The notes beneath the pieces were generated by a model, which searched no databases, had not been told where the DNA came from, and saw nothing but the letters and a program-made list of their open reading frames with translations. From Marinoscillum pacificum (GTDB lineage: Bacteria; Bacteroidota; Bacteroidia; Cytophagales; Cyclobacteriaceae), in assembly GCF_024714495.1 (NCBI RefSeq), contig NZ_JAMZMJ010000001.1, forward strand, positions 992,001-1,056,000: a stretch of DNA of 64,000 nucleotides, read 5' to 3'. Of the stretch, positions 34,612-43,092 are shown piece by piece. The first letter of the stretch is position 1. Every line of letters begins with the position of its first letter. Position numbers and translations under genes: made by a program.

Positions 34612-35112
34612 TCAAGTTGAAGCGTTAAAAATGTCTGTTAGATACCAACGTCCGTTTCGGAGCTCGAAGTTGTAGTCAATTCGGATTCCGTTATCAATAC
34701 CCCTTAACTTGATTGTTGCTGATGAGTCAGACAATTCTGTTTGTTGGGAGTATGCGTCAATGTTACGAGTTTCAATGTTTGCGGTGTCGAGCAAATACTC
34801 ATGATCCCAGTCATCTTTGGCGATTGTGATATTCTCTTCGTTATCTTCTATATCAAGAAGTTTAACGTTCAGAGGAAAATCTACTCTCGTTAGCTGGAAT
34901 TCTTTGTTCGTACTGAATTCCACCAAAAATGAGTTGAAATTACTATCGGCTAGTTGAGGTTCAGATGTTGGAATAGCATCCAGGTAAAGTTCCGTTTGTT
35001 CGTTCGAATGTTCATTAGTTGGCCCAGAAAAAGTGGAAGATTCGTTTTCTCGATTCTGAGTTGAACAGTTCAGAAGGAATAACACACTAAAAAGTAAGAG
35101 AATCTGCTTCAT
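34612..35112 (-). CDS. Hypothetical lipoprotein
   Basis: A 166-residue product with a lipobox (MKQILLLFSVLFLLNC, Cys16). A Ser/Glu/Asn-rich linker follows, then a small alpha-beta domain: NFNSFLVEFSTNKEFQLTRVDFPLNVKLLDIEDN, and a closing IRIDYNFELRNGRWYLTDIFNAST. The pattern of FxxFxxxFxxDxxFQxxRxxFPL resembles the DUF4348 family of Bacteroidota, which I can suggest but not assert. Membrane-anchored, function unknown. Confidence 0.65.
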   Translation of the reverse strand: MKQILLLFSVLFLLNCSTQNRENESSTFSGPTNEHSNEQTELYLDAIPTSEPQLADSNFNSFLVEFSTNKEFQLTRVDFPLNVKLLDIEDNEENITIAKDDWDHEYLLDTANIETRNIDAYSQQTELSDSSATIKLRGIDNGIRIDYNFELRNGRWYLTDIFNAST

Positions 35113-35289
35113 TTTGCGGTTTAGAGCCTAACAATTGTCATTATGCAACCTGATACACATAACCTATATCAGCTACACTATATCCGTATTTGAAAACGGA
35201 TAAAACAGTCTACTGATATTCATTCCTCCAAAATAACGGAATATCATAGAATTCACAAGATCAGCGCCTTCACCAAGGTCAAGAAAACT

Positions 35290-36072
35290 CTACACCATCA
35301 CTCGCTCTTTCGTATGCATCACATCAATGGCAAATTCGTCTCGTAAGATTTCCAGCATCTGTTCTTCACTTTCTATCTTCAGTTGCTCCGTTTGATTGTT
35401 GGATTTGACCTTGAGGGTATTGTTGAGAATGGTCTTGCGCCCTGTCTCAGTTGGGATCGTACAAATGATGTTCTTTACAAAATGAGACTCAGGAGAGGTT
35501 TGCTTGATCAGACACTGCTCCACAAATTCTGATACTTCTCTGGGCACCAGGTCAAAGGAATATTTATTTCGAAAGCGTTCTGAGTTTTTGAGTGCTTCTA
35601 CCAGTAAAAAACGTCCATCTGGCTGCTGTTCTACTCGATAATCTTTGAATTGATCAAGCTGAACCTCAGTGCTTCGAAGCTTTAAAGGCTCTATAAACAA
35701 GTCACCATAACCGACATCAAGCAACCACTCTTCCTCCTCTAGTCGAACAATCAGGGCCATATGATCAAACTCAGGACCAAACTCACCTCGTTCGAAGATT
35801 CTGGCAGAGACCATCGTGACATCAAATCCTACGGTTCTTAAAAAATGAGCAAACAAGTAATTAAGCTCATAACACAAGCCTCCTCTATTGTTGACAATGA
35901 CTTTATCGAAGATATCCTCCAAATCAACTCTAATTGGTCTCTTCCATTGCACATCCAGTGCTTCAAACGGAATGGCCATCACGTGGCATCGGTGGAGTTC
36001 TTTAAGGGATTCTAAGGTTACAGATACATGACCTGCATAATTGATGCGTTGTAAGTATACGTTTATATCCAA
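35290..36072 (-). CDS. Arylamine N-acetyltransferase (NAT)
   Basis: A 260-residue cytoplasmic NAT, which transfers acetyl from acetyl-CoA to arylamines, hydrazines and sometimes other amines. The catalytic triad is complete: Cys67 in NNRGGLCYELN, His104 in FDHMALIV and Asp119 in LLDVGYGD. The opening MDINVYLQRINYAG is typical. The gene stands with 338 bp of non-coding DNA upstream and no clear operon partner, so it is probably transcribed alone. Confidence 0.92.
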   Translation of the reverse strand: MDINVYLQRINYAGHVSVTLESLKELHRCHVMAIPFEALDVQWKRPIRVDLEDIFDKVIVNNRGGLCYELNYLFAHFLRTVGFDVTMVSARIFERGEFGPEFDHMALIVRLEEEEWLLDVGYGDLFIEPLKLRSTEVQLDQFKDYRVEQQPDGRFLLVEALKNSERFRNKYSFDLVPREVSEFVEQCLIKQTSPESHFVKNIICTIPTETGRKTILNNTLKVKSNNQTEQLKIESEEQMLEILRDEFAIDVMHTKERVMV

Positions 36073-36410
36073 TAGTTCTTTTTGGTTTTGCTGGTTCTTA
36101 GTAAATCATCATTGAGGAGTAACGCTGCCGTGCTACAGTGTTATCAGATGATCGATGGGTGTGCTGTGGGTATGAGGCAGTTAAAAAAATCTGTACTCCA
36201 GCATTCGATCATATGAGTACTTAAACTGGAACTCTGCTCATCTTGTTCCCAATTTGATTAACATTTTGGATCTTTTTCTATTGATGAGCCAATAGCGCGT
36301 GTAGTACCTAAAGATAGGAGTTGCATTAATTCAATGAGTTTTATAGTGTTGAGTTTTTTATCAGACACACTTCACCCAGAATCGGTTGGGATGAAGAGTT
36401 CATTTCAAAA
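36073..36410. other. 338-bp gap without a supported gene
   Basis: Upstream of the NAT gene; no ORF of plausible length, hairpin with T-run or known RNA motif is visible. Base composition is ordinary. Confidence 0.45.
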
Positions 36411-36881
36411 TCACTTACCTAAGCGATTTCCAGACTCATCGTAAAGCTCCGACATGCTAAAAGCTTCCGCTGTAGAACCTTTTTCATTGAGTAAATCCAG
36501 TTTGGCCTTAGCCTCCTCCACAGTTGGTACATATCCCGGGTCCACATACCACATTACTGCTTTTTGGCCAGCAATTTCATCCGACCACTTTTTTCGGCTT
36601 TTGAGAAAGTAGCTATGCACCGTTTTGTAGGTAAACTCCTTCAAGGATTCGAAATCCTCCCAAACAGACATGTTCACAAAGACCAATTTATCCTCATAGG
36701 GCGTTTCGATATCGGTAGCGCTTGCACCACCTTCATCTTTTAGTCTCCAGACAAAGCCTGGACTTTCTTCAGCCAGCAAATTGACTGGAGCTAAGAAGTC
36801 TCGAAATTCTTTAATGATAGGCGAGTCAAGTTCATCCTTGAGTTTGATGATGTTGAACTGAGCAAGGTGTTTAGTCGGCAT
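36411..36881 (-). CDS. DUF3291 domain-containing protein
   Basis: A 156-residue protein. The stretch HLAQFNIIKLKDELDSPIIKEFRDFLAPVN, LLAEESPGFVWRLKDE, NMSVWEDFESLKEFTYKTVHSYFLKSRKKW and MWYVDPGYVPTVEEAKAKLDLL is the DUF3291 family, small alpha-beta ferredoxin-like proteins. Relatives are often annotated as antibiotic-biosynthesis-monooxygenase-like. No catalytic residues are certain. Cytoplasmic, role unknown. Confidence 0.85.
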   Translation of the reverse strand: MPTKHLAQFNIIKLKDELDSPIIKEFRDFLAPVNLLAEESPGFVWRLKDEGGASATDIETPYEDKLVFVNMSVWEDFESLKEFTYKTVHSYFLKSRKKWSDEIAGQKAVMWYVDPGYVPTVEEAKAKLDLLNEKGSTAEAFSMSELYDESGNRLGK

Positions 36882-37017
36882 GAATAATTGCTTGAGTTGA
36901 TGATCAATGAATCTTCACACGCAATTAAGGAAATGATGGTTGCATTTGACGGAATGAAAAATCAACTGACCAGTAAAAGTCAACTAAGTCTTATCACTCT
37001 ACATGTGAATTGGTCGA

Positions 37018-37494
37018 TCAATTCAATGAGTGAAGACCAATTTTATTTCCTTCTGAGTCCAGAATCAAAGCAAAGAAACCGCTCTCATCGGCATGAGATG
37101 TTTTCGGAACCAAAATCTTCCCACCATTGCTTTCTACCTGATCCAATACAGGTTGCAAATTGTCGCCAGCATGGAAATAGATCGTTATCCCATCGGCGGA
37201 AGGCTTATATCCCTCACCCTGCATTATCACTCCCGTAACCAGCTGATCTGCATACGGGAACAACCCCATAGCCATGCCGGGAAACTCCATTCGTTCTATG
37301 TCGATGTTTAACAATTCCTGATAGAAGGTTACTGCACGATCAAGATCGGTTGCAGGTATTTCGAAGATGGCTACAAAGCTTTTCATGGGGGTATTGGTTA
37401 TTTCATTGGAAGAATTCGAGGATTGTGCGCTTGCATCATATGAGTAGGTCCCTAAAATGAGTAGGATCAACAGTAGAAAAGTGAGTTTGTACAT
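37018..37494 (-). CDS. VOC family (glyoxalase-like) protein with signal peptide
   Basis: A 158-residue product. From about residue 37 it is a vicinal oxygen chelate domain (MKSFVAIFEIPATDLDRAVTFYQELL, then GITIYFHAGDNLQPVLDQVESNGGKIL and SEGNKIGLHSL). The frame extends 36 residues further upstream from an ATG and reads as a signal peptide (MYKLTFLLLILLILGTYSYDASAQSS), so an exported protein is likely. The usual start of such proteins is the MKSF methionine. Substrate unknown; two metal ligands are not obvious by eye. Confidence 0.75.
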   Translation of the reverse strand: MYKLTFLLLILLILGTYSYDASAQSSNSSNEITNTPMKSFVAIFEIPATDLDRAVTFYQELLNIDIERMEFPGMAMGLFPYADQLVTGVIMQGEGYKPSADGITIYFHAGDNLQPVLDQVESNGGKILVPKTSHADESGFFALILDSEGNKIGLHSLN

Positions 37495-37564
37495 GATAAT
37501 GGTAGTTCAGTCTTCTGCATAGTTACGACAGTTCGCATACCATTAATTGTAAAAGTGCGACAAC

Positions 37565-38386
37565 CTACTCTTTGGAGTTGATTAATGAAGACAGCATCAT
37601 TTGATCATTCGTCAAGTACTCCTTCGGGTTAATTCCTGTAAAGTCTTTGAAGTCCTTGATAAAGTGTGCCTGATCGTAATAATTGCTCTCGTAGGCGATC
37701 TGTGTCAGCTTCTCTCCTTTTTTATGAAGCATTAGTTGCAGCGCTGCCTGCAAACGAATAATCCTACCTAGATGTTTGGGGCTAATCCCTACTTCTTTGG
37801 CAAACTTACGTTCCAGGCTGCGTCGTTGAGATGGGTTTTCCTGAAGCAACTCATTGATAGACACATTGCCTCCGGCTTTAGAAATAGCGTCTACGGTTCG
37901 TGAAACAATGTTTTCGATGACCGTGGTTTCATGGAGTTTGTTCAGCAAAAAGGATTCCGCTGCCTCTATTCTGGCTTCAGTGGTAGCAGCTTTGATAATT
38001 TGATCCACTAGCTGCTTGACGTCTTTTGGATCAAACAAATCTTCCAGCGGTGTTTCTTTATCTGCCAGATCTGAGATGGGTTTGGAAATGAAATTGGCAA
38101 ACCCAAAAGGATAAAAGCGAACTGCAAAAGTATTGACATACCCGACCGGCTGAATAAAATAAGGTTTGGTGATCTGACCAATCACCATGGCTCTTGGTTG
38201 GATGATGAATTCTTCCTCTGAAGTATATCGCCGCACATCATCACCAAGAATAAAGCACATCTCTATACATCCGTCCGGAACAATTCGCTGCTTTGGTGCT
38301 TCTAAATCAGCAGGCACCTCCAAAATCCAATGACATTTGACTACAGCATTCAGATTTGGGTGCGGCTCAAAAGTATCGTAGTGCAT
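37565..38386 (-). CDS. AraC-family transcriptional regulator
   Basis: A 273-residue regulator with a DUF6597-type N-terminal sensor domain (FEPHPNLNAVVKCHWILEVPADLEAPKQRIVPDGCIEMCFILGD) and an AraC double helix-turn-helix at the C-terminus (ERKFAKEVGISPKHLGRIIRLQAAL and ITQIAYESNYYDQAHFIKDFKDFTGINPKEYL). Likely ligand unknown. It is transcribed in the same direction as the VOC gene 70 bp downstream, which it may regulate (inference). Confidence 0.88.
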   Translation of the reverse strand: MHYDTFEPHPNLNAVVKCHWILEVPADLEAPKQRIVPDGCIEMCFILGDDVRRYTSEEEFIIQPRAMVIGQITKPYFIQPVGYVNTFAVRFYPFGFANFISKPISDLADKETPLEDLFDPKDVKQLVDQIIKAATTEARIEAAESFLLNKLHETTVIENIVSRTVDAISKAGGNVSINELLQENPSQRRSLERKFAKEVGISPKHLGRIIRLQAALQLMLHKKGEKLTQIAYESNYYDQAHFIKDFKDFTGINPKEYLTNDQMMLSSLINSKE

Positions 38387-38446
38387 AGCTGGTTATTAAG
38401 AGAGTCTAAAATACAGATTATCAACTAATTAAATCCAATTCACAAA

Positions 38447-39634
38447 CTAGTATTCTTGACCCAACTGTCCCTTCACAAAAGCGATTAACTCCTCACCATG
38501 AAGATTTTTAGCAATGACCGTACCTTGAGCATCGAGAATAAAGTTTGCGGGGATGGTTTGAACGCGCAGCTTTCTTAAAAATTCCGAATCATCCCCTTGA
38601 AGCTCTGAGGCATGGTACCATCGGTCAGCTCCATCAGTTGCAATTGCTGCAATCCAGGCATTGCGATCGCTTTCCAATCCATAGCCTACTATCTGGAATC
38701 CATTTTCATGATACTGATCCCACAAAGGAGTCAACACCTTGCGATTTTCTTTTCGACATGGAGCGCACCACGATGCCCATAAATCGACAATGGTCAATTG
38801 CTCTCCCATGATGTCATAGATGGATAAGGTATCCCGATCAACCATGGGTAAACGCTCTTTTGGAAACTGATCACCTATTAAAACCGGCAGGGATTCGGGA
38901 GATGCCATCTGACAAAGCGATGTTACCCAATTATGATCCTCTTCTTTCCATTTGCTACATTGATTAACCAAAAACTCAGGGACGCGCTCATAAACACCCT
39001 CAGGACTCACCCAGCGCAATGCCACCATCGCAGGGAGAAAGTACTCCGTTTGCTGAGCGAATTGTATTAACTCTTGTTGAAATTCCAGATTTGCTTGCTC
39101 CATGTCCAGCAATTCCGTTCCGTCATCAAGATCCCATTCTTGCCCAGCAATATTCGTTTGAAAAGCCTCTTGATGAATATCTCTTAGTTTGATTAATGAC
39201 TCATTCACCTCTGAAGGATCTTGAATAGCATAAGACTTCTGGAACCCACTAATTGTTGCTGAAATTTTGATACGTTCACCTATTGTCCAAACAATTGGCA
39301 TGTAGTTCGATTTTGAGGGGTCTTCTATTTCTAAAAAGGTTGCTGGTTTACCGTTGGGTTGCAGTACGATTTCAAGTAATGCTGAAGATACAGTTTCAGG
39401 AATATTATTGAACTGAAAAGATCCATCAGTTTGCACCACAACGGAATCAATCACCTCTCCAAAATAGGATGCTCCTACTTCCTGAAGCGATTGGGGCTTG
39501 ATAACGTAAACTATATATTCATTCCCATCCACTCCGTCCAAATGGCCTGAAATACCTGATGGCGATTCACAGGAGAAAAAGATAAAAACGGGAATCAGTA
39601 CTAGAAATAATTGCTGAATGGATGAAATCTTCAT
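38447..39634 (-). CDS. TlpA-like membrane-anchored thioredoxin-family protein
   Basis: A 395-residue lipoprotein: MKISSIQQLFLVLIPVFIFFSC with the lipobox Cys near residue 22; an upstream in-frame ATG is not favoured. The N-terminal part is a DUF4369-like beta-sandwich, and residues about 255-395 a TlpA-type thioredoxin fold with the active motif WASWCAPCRKENRKVL (CxxC). Acts in the periplasm in disulphide handling or reductive repair. The usual length of this Bacteroidota family is 350-400 residues. Spaced 61 nt from the AraC gene. Confidence 0.86.
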   Translation of the reverse strand: MKISSIQQLFLVLIPVFIFFSCESPSGISGHLDGVDGNEYIVYVIKPQSLQEVGASYFGEVIDSVVVQTDGSFQFNNIPETVSSALLEIVLQPNGKPATFLEIEDPSKSNYMPIVWTIGERIKISATISGFQKSYAIQDPSEVNESLIKLRDIHQEAFQTNIAGQEWDLDDGTELLDMEQANLEFQQELIQFAQQTEYFLPAMVALRWVSPEGVYERVPEFLVNQCSKWKEEDHNWVTSLCQMASPESLPVLIGDQFPKERLPMVDRDTLSIYDIMGEQLTIVDLWASWCAPCRKENRKVLTPLWDQYHENGFQIVGYGLESDRNAWIAAIATDGADRWYHASELQGDDSEFLRKLRVQTIPANFILDAQGTVIAKNLHGEELIAFVKGQLGQEY

Positions 39635-39719
39635 AAGGTGAAAGTTAGTAGAAATCGAACGAAACATTATTCGATTTTCATACTTCAAACGCAATAACTA
39701 GAAACCTTAAACCTATTCG

Positions 39720-39751
39720 TTTGCAATGCAACGGAATCCTTCGTAGTTTCT
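39720..39751 (+). promoter_or_regulatory. Promoter of the S9 peptidase gene
   Basis: TTTG at 39720-39723, 20-nt spacer, TAGTTTCT at 39744-39751 (two mismatches to TAnnTTTG), 28 nt before the ATG. Confidence 0.4.
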
Positions 39752-39779
39752 AAGTCTATTTCAATCTAATCCTAACAGT

Positions 39780-41699
39780 ATGAAACAAATCATCCCCATT
39801 TTTTTAATGATTGGCATTCTCGGCTGCCAACAGCAACCAGAAAAAACACTCCCCTCCAAGCAATACAGTATTGAGCAGTTTTATGAAAACATCAATATTG
39901 GTGGAGGCAGCTTCTCCCCTGACGAATCGAAATTATTGGTCAACAGTAATGAGACAGGCATTTACAATGTCTTCGAAATTGACATAGCTACTGGTGAGAA
40001 AACACAATTGACCTTTTCCACTAAGGACTCTTATTTTGGCCAAGGCTATTTCCCGAATGACGAGCGTTTCATTTTCTCCTATGACGATGGGGGCAATGAA
40101 AACTATAAGGTAGAATTGATGACCACTGAAGGACAATCAAAGGATTTAACACCCGGAGATAGCGTTCGCAATGGTTTCTACGGATGGTCCAGAGATCAGG
40201 AGGCAATGTACATGGCTTCCAACAAACGTGATCCTCGCTTCATGGATGTGTATAAGATGACCATTTCATCGATGGATGAAGAAATGCCGATAAAGGAAAT
40301 GATCTATCAGAACAATGATGGTATGGATGTAGGCGCTATTTCATCTAATGAGCAGTACTATGCATTGACTCAAGCGCTTACTAGTGCAGATGGCAAGATG
40401 TACCTCTACAACAGTGAAACAGGTGAGAAAACAGATATTTCCGAGCATGAAGGAGATGCTACATATTCTCCACAGTTCTTTAGTTTGGATAATCAATTTC
40501 TATACTATCTGACAGATGAAGGTTCTGACTTTGTGTACCTGGCCAAAAGAGATCTTGAGTCTGGAGAAGTGACTAAAGAATACGAAACAGATTGGGATGT
40601 GTGGTATGCGTACGACTCGTGGAATGAAAAATATCGCGTAATTGGTATCAATCAGGATGCGCAAACTGTGGTCAAAATCTTTGATCAGGCCAGTGGAAAT
40701 GAAGTAGCATTACCGGCGTTAGAAGGTGGAAGTATTGCATCAGTGAATATTTCTAAAAGTGAAACTAAAGCTCGATTGATTGTGAGTACTTCTGCTTCTC
40801 CAAGCAATATTTATATCTACAACTTCGAAACGAAGGAACTGAAGCAATTAACCAACACGCTCAATGAAGCCATCAGCAAAGAGGATCTAGTGGAAGGTCA
40901 GGTAGTTCGCTACCAATCGTTTGATGGTTTGGAAATACCAGCTGTCTACTATCAACCACACCAAGCATCTGCTGCCAACAAAGTCCCTGCTTTGGTTTGG
41001 GTTCATGGTGGACCTGGCGGACAGTCCAGACTCAACTACTTTGCATTAATACAATACCTGGTTAATCATGGCTATGCGATCCTTGCCGTGAACAATCGTG
41101 GAAGTGGTGGATATGGAAAAGAATTCAATCACCTGGATGATCAAAACCATGGAGACAAAGATTTGAAGGATTGTGTGGCAGGAAAAGATTTCCTGGCGTC
41201 TACAGGAGTTATTGACATGGAGAAAGTTGGGATCATTGGTGGATCTTATGGTGGATATATGACCATGGCAGCTTTGACTTTTGAGCCGGAGGCTTTTGAA
41301 GTGGGTGTCAACATATTTGGTGTGACCAACTGGCTACGCACCTTGAAATCTATTCCTCCTTACTGGGAAAGCTTCCGAAAAGCATTGTATGACGAAATGG
41401 GTGATCCAACTACAGCTGATTCTGTAAGACTATATGAGATCTCTCCTCTATTCCATACGGAGAACGTCACCAAGCCACTCATGGTACTTCAAGGTGCCAA
41501 TGATGTGCGTGTGCTTCAGGTAGAATCTGATGAGATTGTAGAAGGAGTTAAATCCAACGGAGTTCCTGTAGAATATGTGGTCTTTGATGATGAAGGCCAT
41601 GGATTCCGCAAAAAAGAAAACGAGATCAAAGGGTATGGCCAGATCAAGGAGTTTTTGGATCAGTATTTAAAAGGTGAAACTGAAATGCCTACCGAGTAA
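39780..41699 (+). CDS. S9 family prolyl-oligopeptidase-like serine peptidase (lipoprotein)
   Basis: A 639-residue protein with a lipoprotein signal (MKQIIPIFLMIGILGC, Cys16). The first 350 residues form a beta-propeller with WD40-like/TolB-type repeats (GGSFSPDESKLLVNSNE, DATYSPQFFSLDNQFLYYLTDEGSD). The C-terminal alpha/beta hydrolase has the serine nucleophile in GGSYGGYM, the Asp in QGANDVRV and the His in DDEGHGF, preceded by VHGGPGGQ. An acylaminoacyl-peptidase or dipeptidyl-peptidase-like enzyme held at the membrane. Transcription probably ends in the repeat element beginning 22 nt downstream. Confidence 0.92.
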   Translation: MKQIIPIFLMIGILGCQQQPEKTLPSKQYSIEQFYENINIGGGSFSPDESKLLVNSNETGIYNVFEIDIATGEKTQLTFSTKDSYFGQGYFPNDERFIFSYDDGGNENYKVELMTTEGQSKDLTPGDSVRNGFYGWSRDQEAMYMASNKRDPRFMDVYKMTISSMDEEMPIKEMIYQNNDGMDVGAISSNEQYYALTQALTSADGKMYLYNSETGEKTDISEHEGDATYSPQFFSLDNQFLYYLTDEGSDFVYLAKRDLESGEVTKEYETDWDVWYAYDSWNEKYRVIGINQDAQTVVKIFDQASGNEVALPALEGGSIASVNISKSETKARLIVSTSASPSNIYIYNFETKELKQLTNTLNEAISKEDLVEGQVVRYQSFDGLEIPAVYYQPHQASAANKVPALVWVHGGPGGQSRLNYFALIQYLVNHGYAILAVNNRGSGGYGKEFNHLDDQNHGDKDLKDCVAGKDFLASTGVIDMEKVGIIGGSYGGYMTMAALTFEPEAFEVGVNIFGVTNWLRTLKSIPPYWESFRKALYDEMGDPTTADSVRLYEISPLFHTENVTKPLMVLQGANDVRVLQVESDEIVEGVKSNGVPVEYVVFDDEGHGFRKKENEIKGYGQIKEFLDQYLKGETEMPTE

Positions 41700-41720
41700 G
41701 TACCCTTTTAATTTCTTTGG

Positions 41721-41855
41721 TTAAGAGTTAAACTCGAAAAATGATTGGTCATCCTGAACTTGTTTCAGGATCTCCAATCATTTTTTAGCCAGATTAAAGA
41801 TTCTGAAATAAATTCAGAATGACTCTTTTATGGATTTAATGAGTTTAACTCTTAA
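41721..41855. repeat. 135-bp element: REP-like doublet inside 15-bp terminal inverted repeats
   Basis: TTAAGAGTTAAACTC (41721-41735) and GAGTTTAACTCTTAA (41841-41855) are perfect inverted repeats. Between them lie a long hairpin AAAAATGATTGG/CCAATCATTTTT (41737-41748, 41774-41785) whose tip holds TCATCCTGAA...TTCAGGAT, and a second hairpin ATTCTGAA/TTCAGAAT (41800-41820). The two inner units are inverted, diverged copies of each other, like a REP doublet (REPIN or BIME). The run of Ts on both strands makes it a bidirectional terminator. The stop codon of the DUF4199 gene lies inside the right terminal repeat. Confidence 0.7.
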
Positions 41856-42366
41856 CTTTTTTCTTTAGAATCAACGAGCCGATCAGCGCGACTACTAATC
41901 CAACCGGTAGCACTTCACTGTAAGTAATCAGTACCACAAAAGCTGGGTTTTGATACATCTTAGCCAGCTGAGTGATTTGTTCTCTTTTAGCTTCTATTTC
42001 ATCAGGAGTAGATCCATTACTCACGCATTGATTCATCACACAAGTACTGTATTGATCTATAAAATCCGGTACGAATAGGTAGTAGACAAACAGCCAAACG
42101 ATCACATAGAAAGTTGAGCCCAGTAATGCAATGAGAGCTCCTGTTTTGAAGGCTTTCCCAAAAGAAATGTATCCCTCCAATTCTTTGTTTCGATAGTTAC
42201 GAATGCCAAAAAAAGTAAGTGAAAAGACAATGACCATTGCTGCATAGCCAAGAAGATCATTAGTTTGTAGATTCTCTTTGGTATACATCAGGTAAATCAT
42301 ATAAATCATGTTACCTGACAGCAGTACTGCGAGAATAGATCCAAAAATGAAGATGTTCTTTTTCAT
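41845..42366 (-). CDS. DUF4199 domain membrane protein
   Basis: A 173-residue inner-membrane protein of the DUF4199 family with four transmembrane segments (about residues 5-27, 39-55, 73-99 and 146-167). The signature GYAAMVIVFSLTFFGIRNYRNKELEGYISFGKAFKTGALIALLGSTFYVIVW is typical. Role unknown. The last residues (KKKVKS) and the stop are encoded within the terminal inverted repeat of the 41721-41855 element, so the tail could have been changed when the element arrived. Confidence 0.86.
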   Translation of the reverse strand: MKKNIFIFGSILAVLLSGNMIYMIYLMYTKENLQTNDLLGYAAMVIVFSLTFFGIRNYRNKELEGYISFGKAFKTGALIALLGSTFYVIVWLFVYYLFVPDFIDQYSTCVMNQCVSNGSTPDEIEAKREQITQLAKMYQNPAFVVLITYSEVLPVGLVVALIGSLILKKKVKS

Positions 42367-42469
42367 AGCGTTTTGTTTTTGGCAAACGTATTCTACAGCA
42401 TAATTCTGGAGTTCATACTAAAGTACCAAAAGCCTAAAATAGCTTAAAACCCTACTTTAGTACTACGGC

Positions 42470-42931
42470 TTAGGGAAGGATTTTCAAGCGTCGGGCTTTC
42501 TCAATGGCCTGCGTTCTGCTTTTCACATGCATCTTTACCAACAAGTTGGACACATGCGTCTTGATGGTGCTGATGGATAAACACAGGCGATCCGCTATCT
42601 CCGCATTACTCGCACCTTTAACAAGTAGTTCAAGCACCTCATACTCTCTATTCGTCAGCTCTAATTGAGCGAGGGCCTGTTCATCCTGCACAAATTCAGT
42701 TGTAAAAACTTCTTTCTCTACCACAATTGTCTTCACCTTGCCTTTTGCCAATTGCATGGCAATCCAAACACCAAGCGCTGTAAAAAGTAAGGCAATGAGA
42801 CCAGTATAGATTTCAGTTGAGTGATCTTCAATCAGGTATTTCCACTGAATCCACTTTAAGGCAAAGATCAGAAGCGCCATGAGTAAGGCATAGAGAGCGG
42901 TATGTTTTAGCTGTTTGATCTGAGCAGTCAT
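42470..42931 (-). CDS. Membrane-bound LuxR-type transcriptional regulator
   Basis: A 153-residue protein with two transmembrane segments near residues 11-27 and 38-60 and a C-terminal LuxR/GerE helix-turn-helix (residues about 92-152: LTNREYEVLELLVKGASNAEIADRLCLSISTIKTHVSNLLVKMHVKSRTQAIEKARR). A linker with coiled-coil character (KEVFTTEFVQDEQALAQLELT) joins them. There is no receiver domain. It would bind DNA while tethered to the inner membrane. No partner kinase is adjacent. Length and order match membrane-anchored regulators seen in Bacteroidota. Confidence 0.82.
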   Translation of the reverse strand: MTAQIKQLKHTALYALLMALLIFALKWIQWKYLIEDHSTEIYTGLIALLFTALGVWIAMQLAKGKVKTIVVEKEVFTTEFVQDEQALAQLELTNREYEVLELLVKGASNAEIADRLCLSISTIKTHVSNLLVKMHVKSRTQAIEKARRLKILP

Positions 42932-43092
42932 ATTTTCAGCTAAAATAATGGGAGTCGCTTATAAATGGAAATGGCTGAGTTCGCACCCAGCCATTTCTCC
43001 CAACCAGCTATAGCATCTCACGATGCACGAGACAAAGGTTGATATAAAATCAACACAAGAACATACCGCGAAAACGGTATATTTAAAAAAAA

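Noticed and set aside
35181-35202. Hairpin TATCCGT/ACGGATA upstream of the lipoprotein at 34612-35112
   Set aside because: A 7-bp stem with an 8-nt loop and no T-run; too weak to call a terminator or operator.
36888-37311. Overlapping plus-strand ORFs against DUF3291/VOC genes
   Set aside because: Antisense to the VOC gene with shifting frames and no recognisable protein motif.
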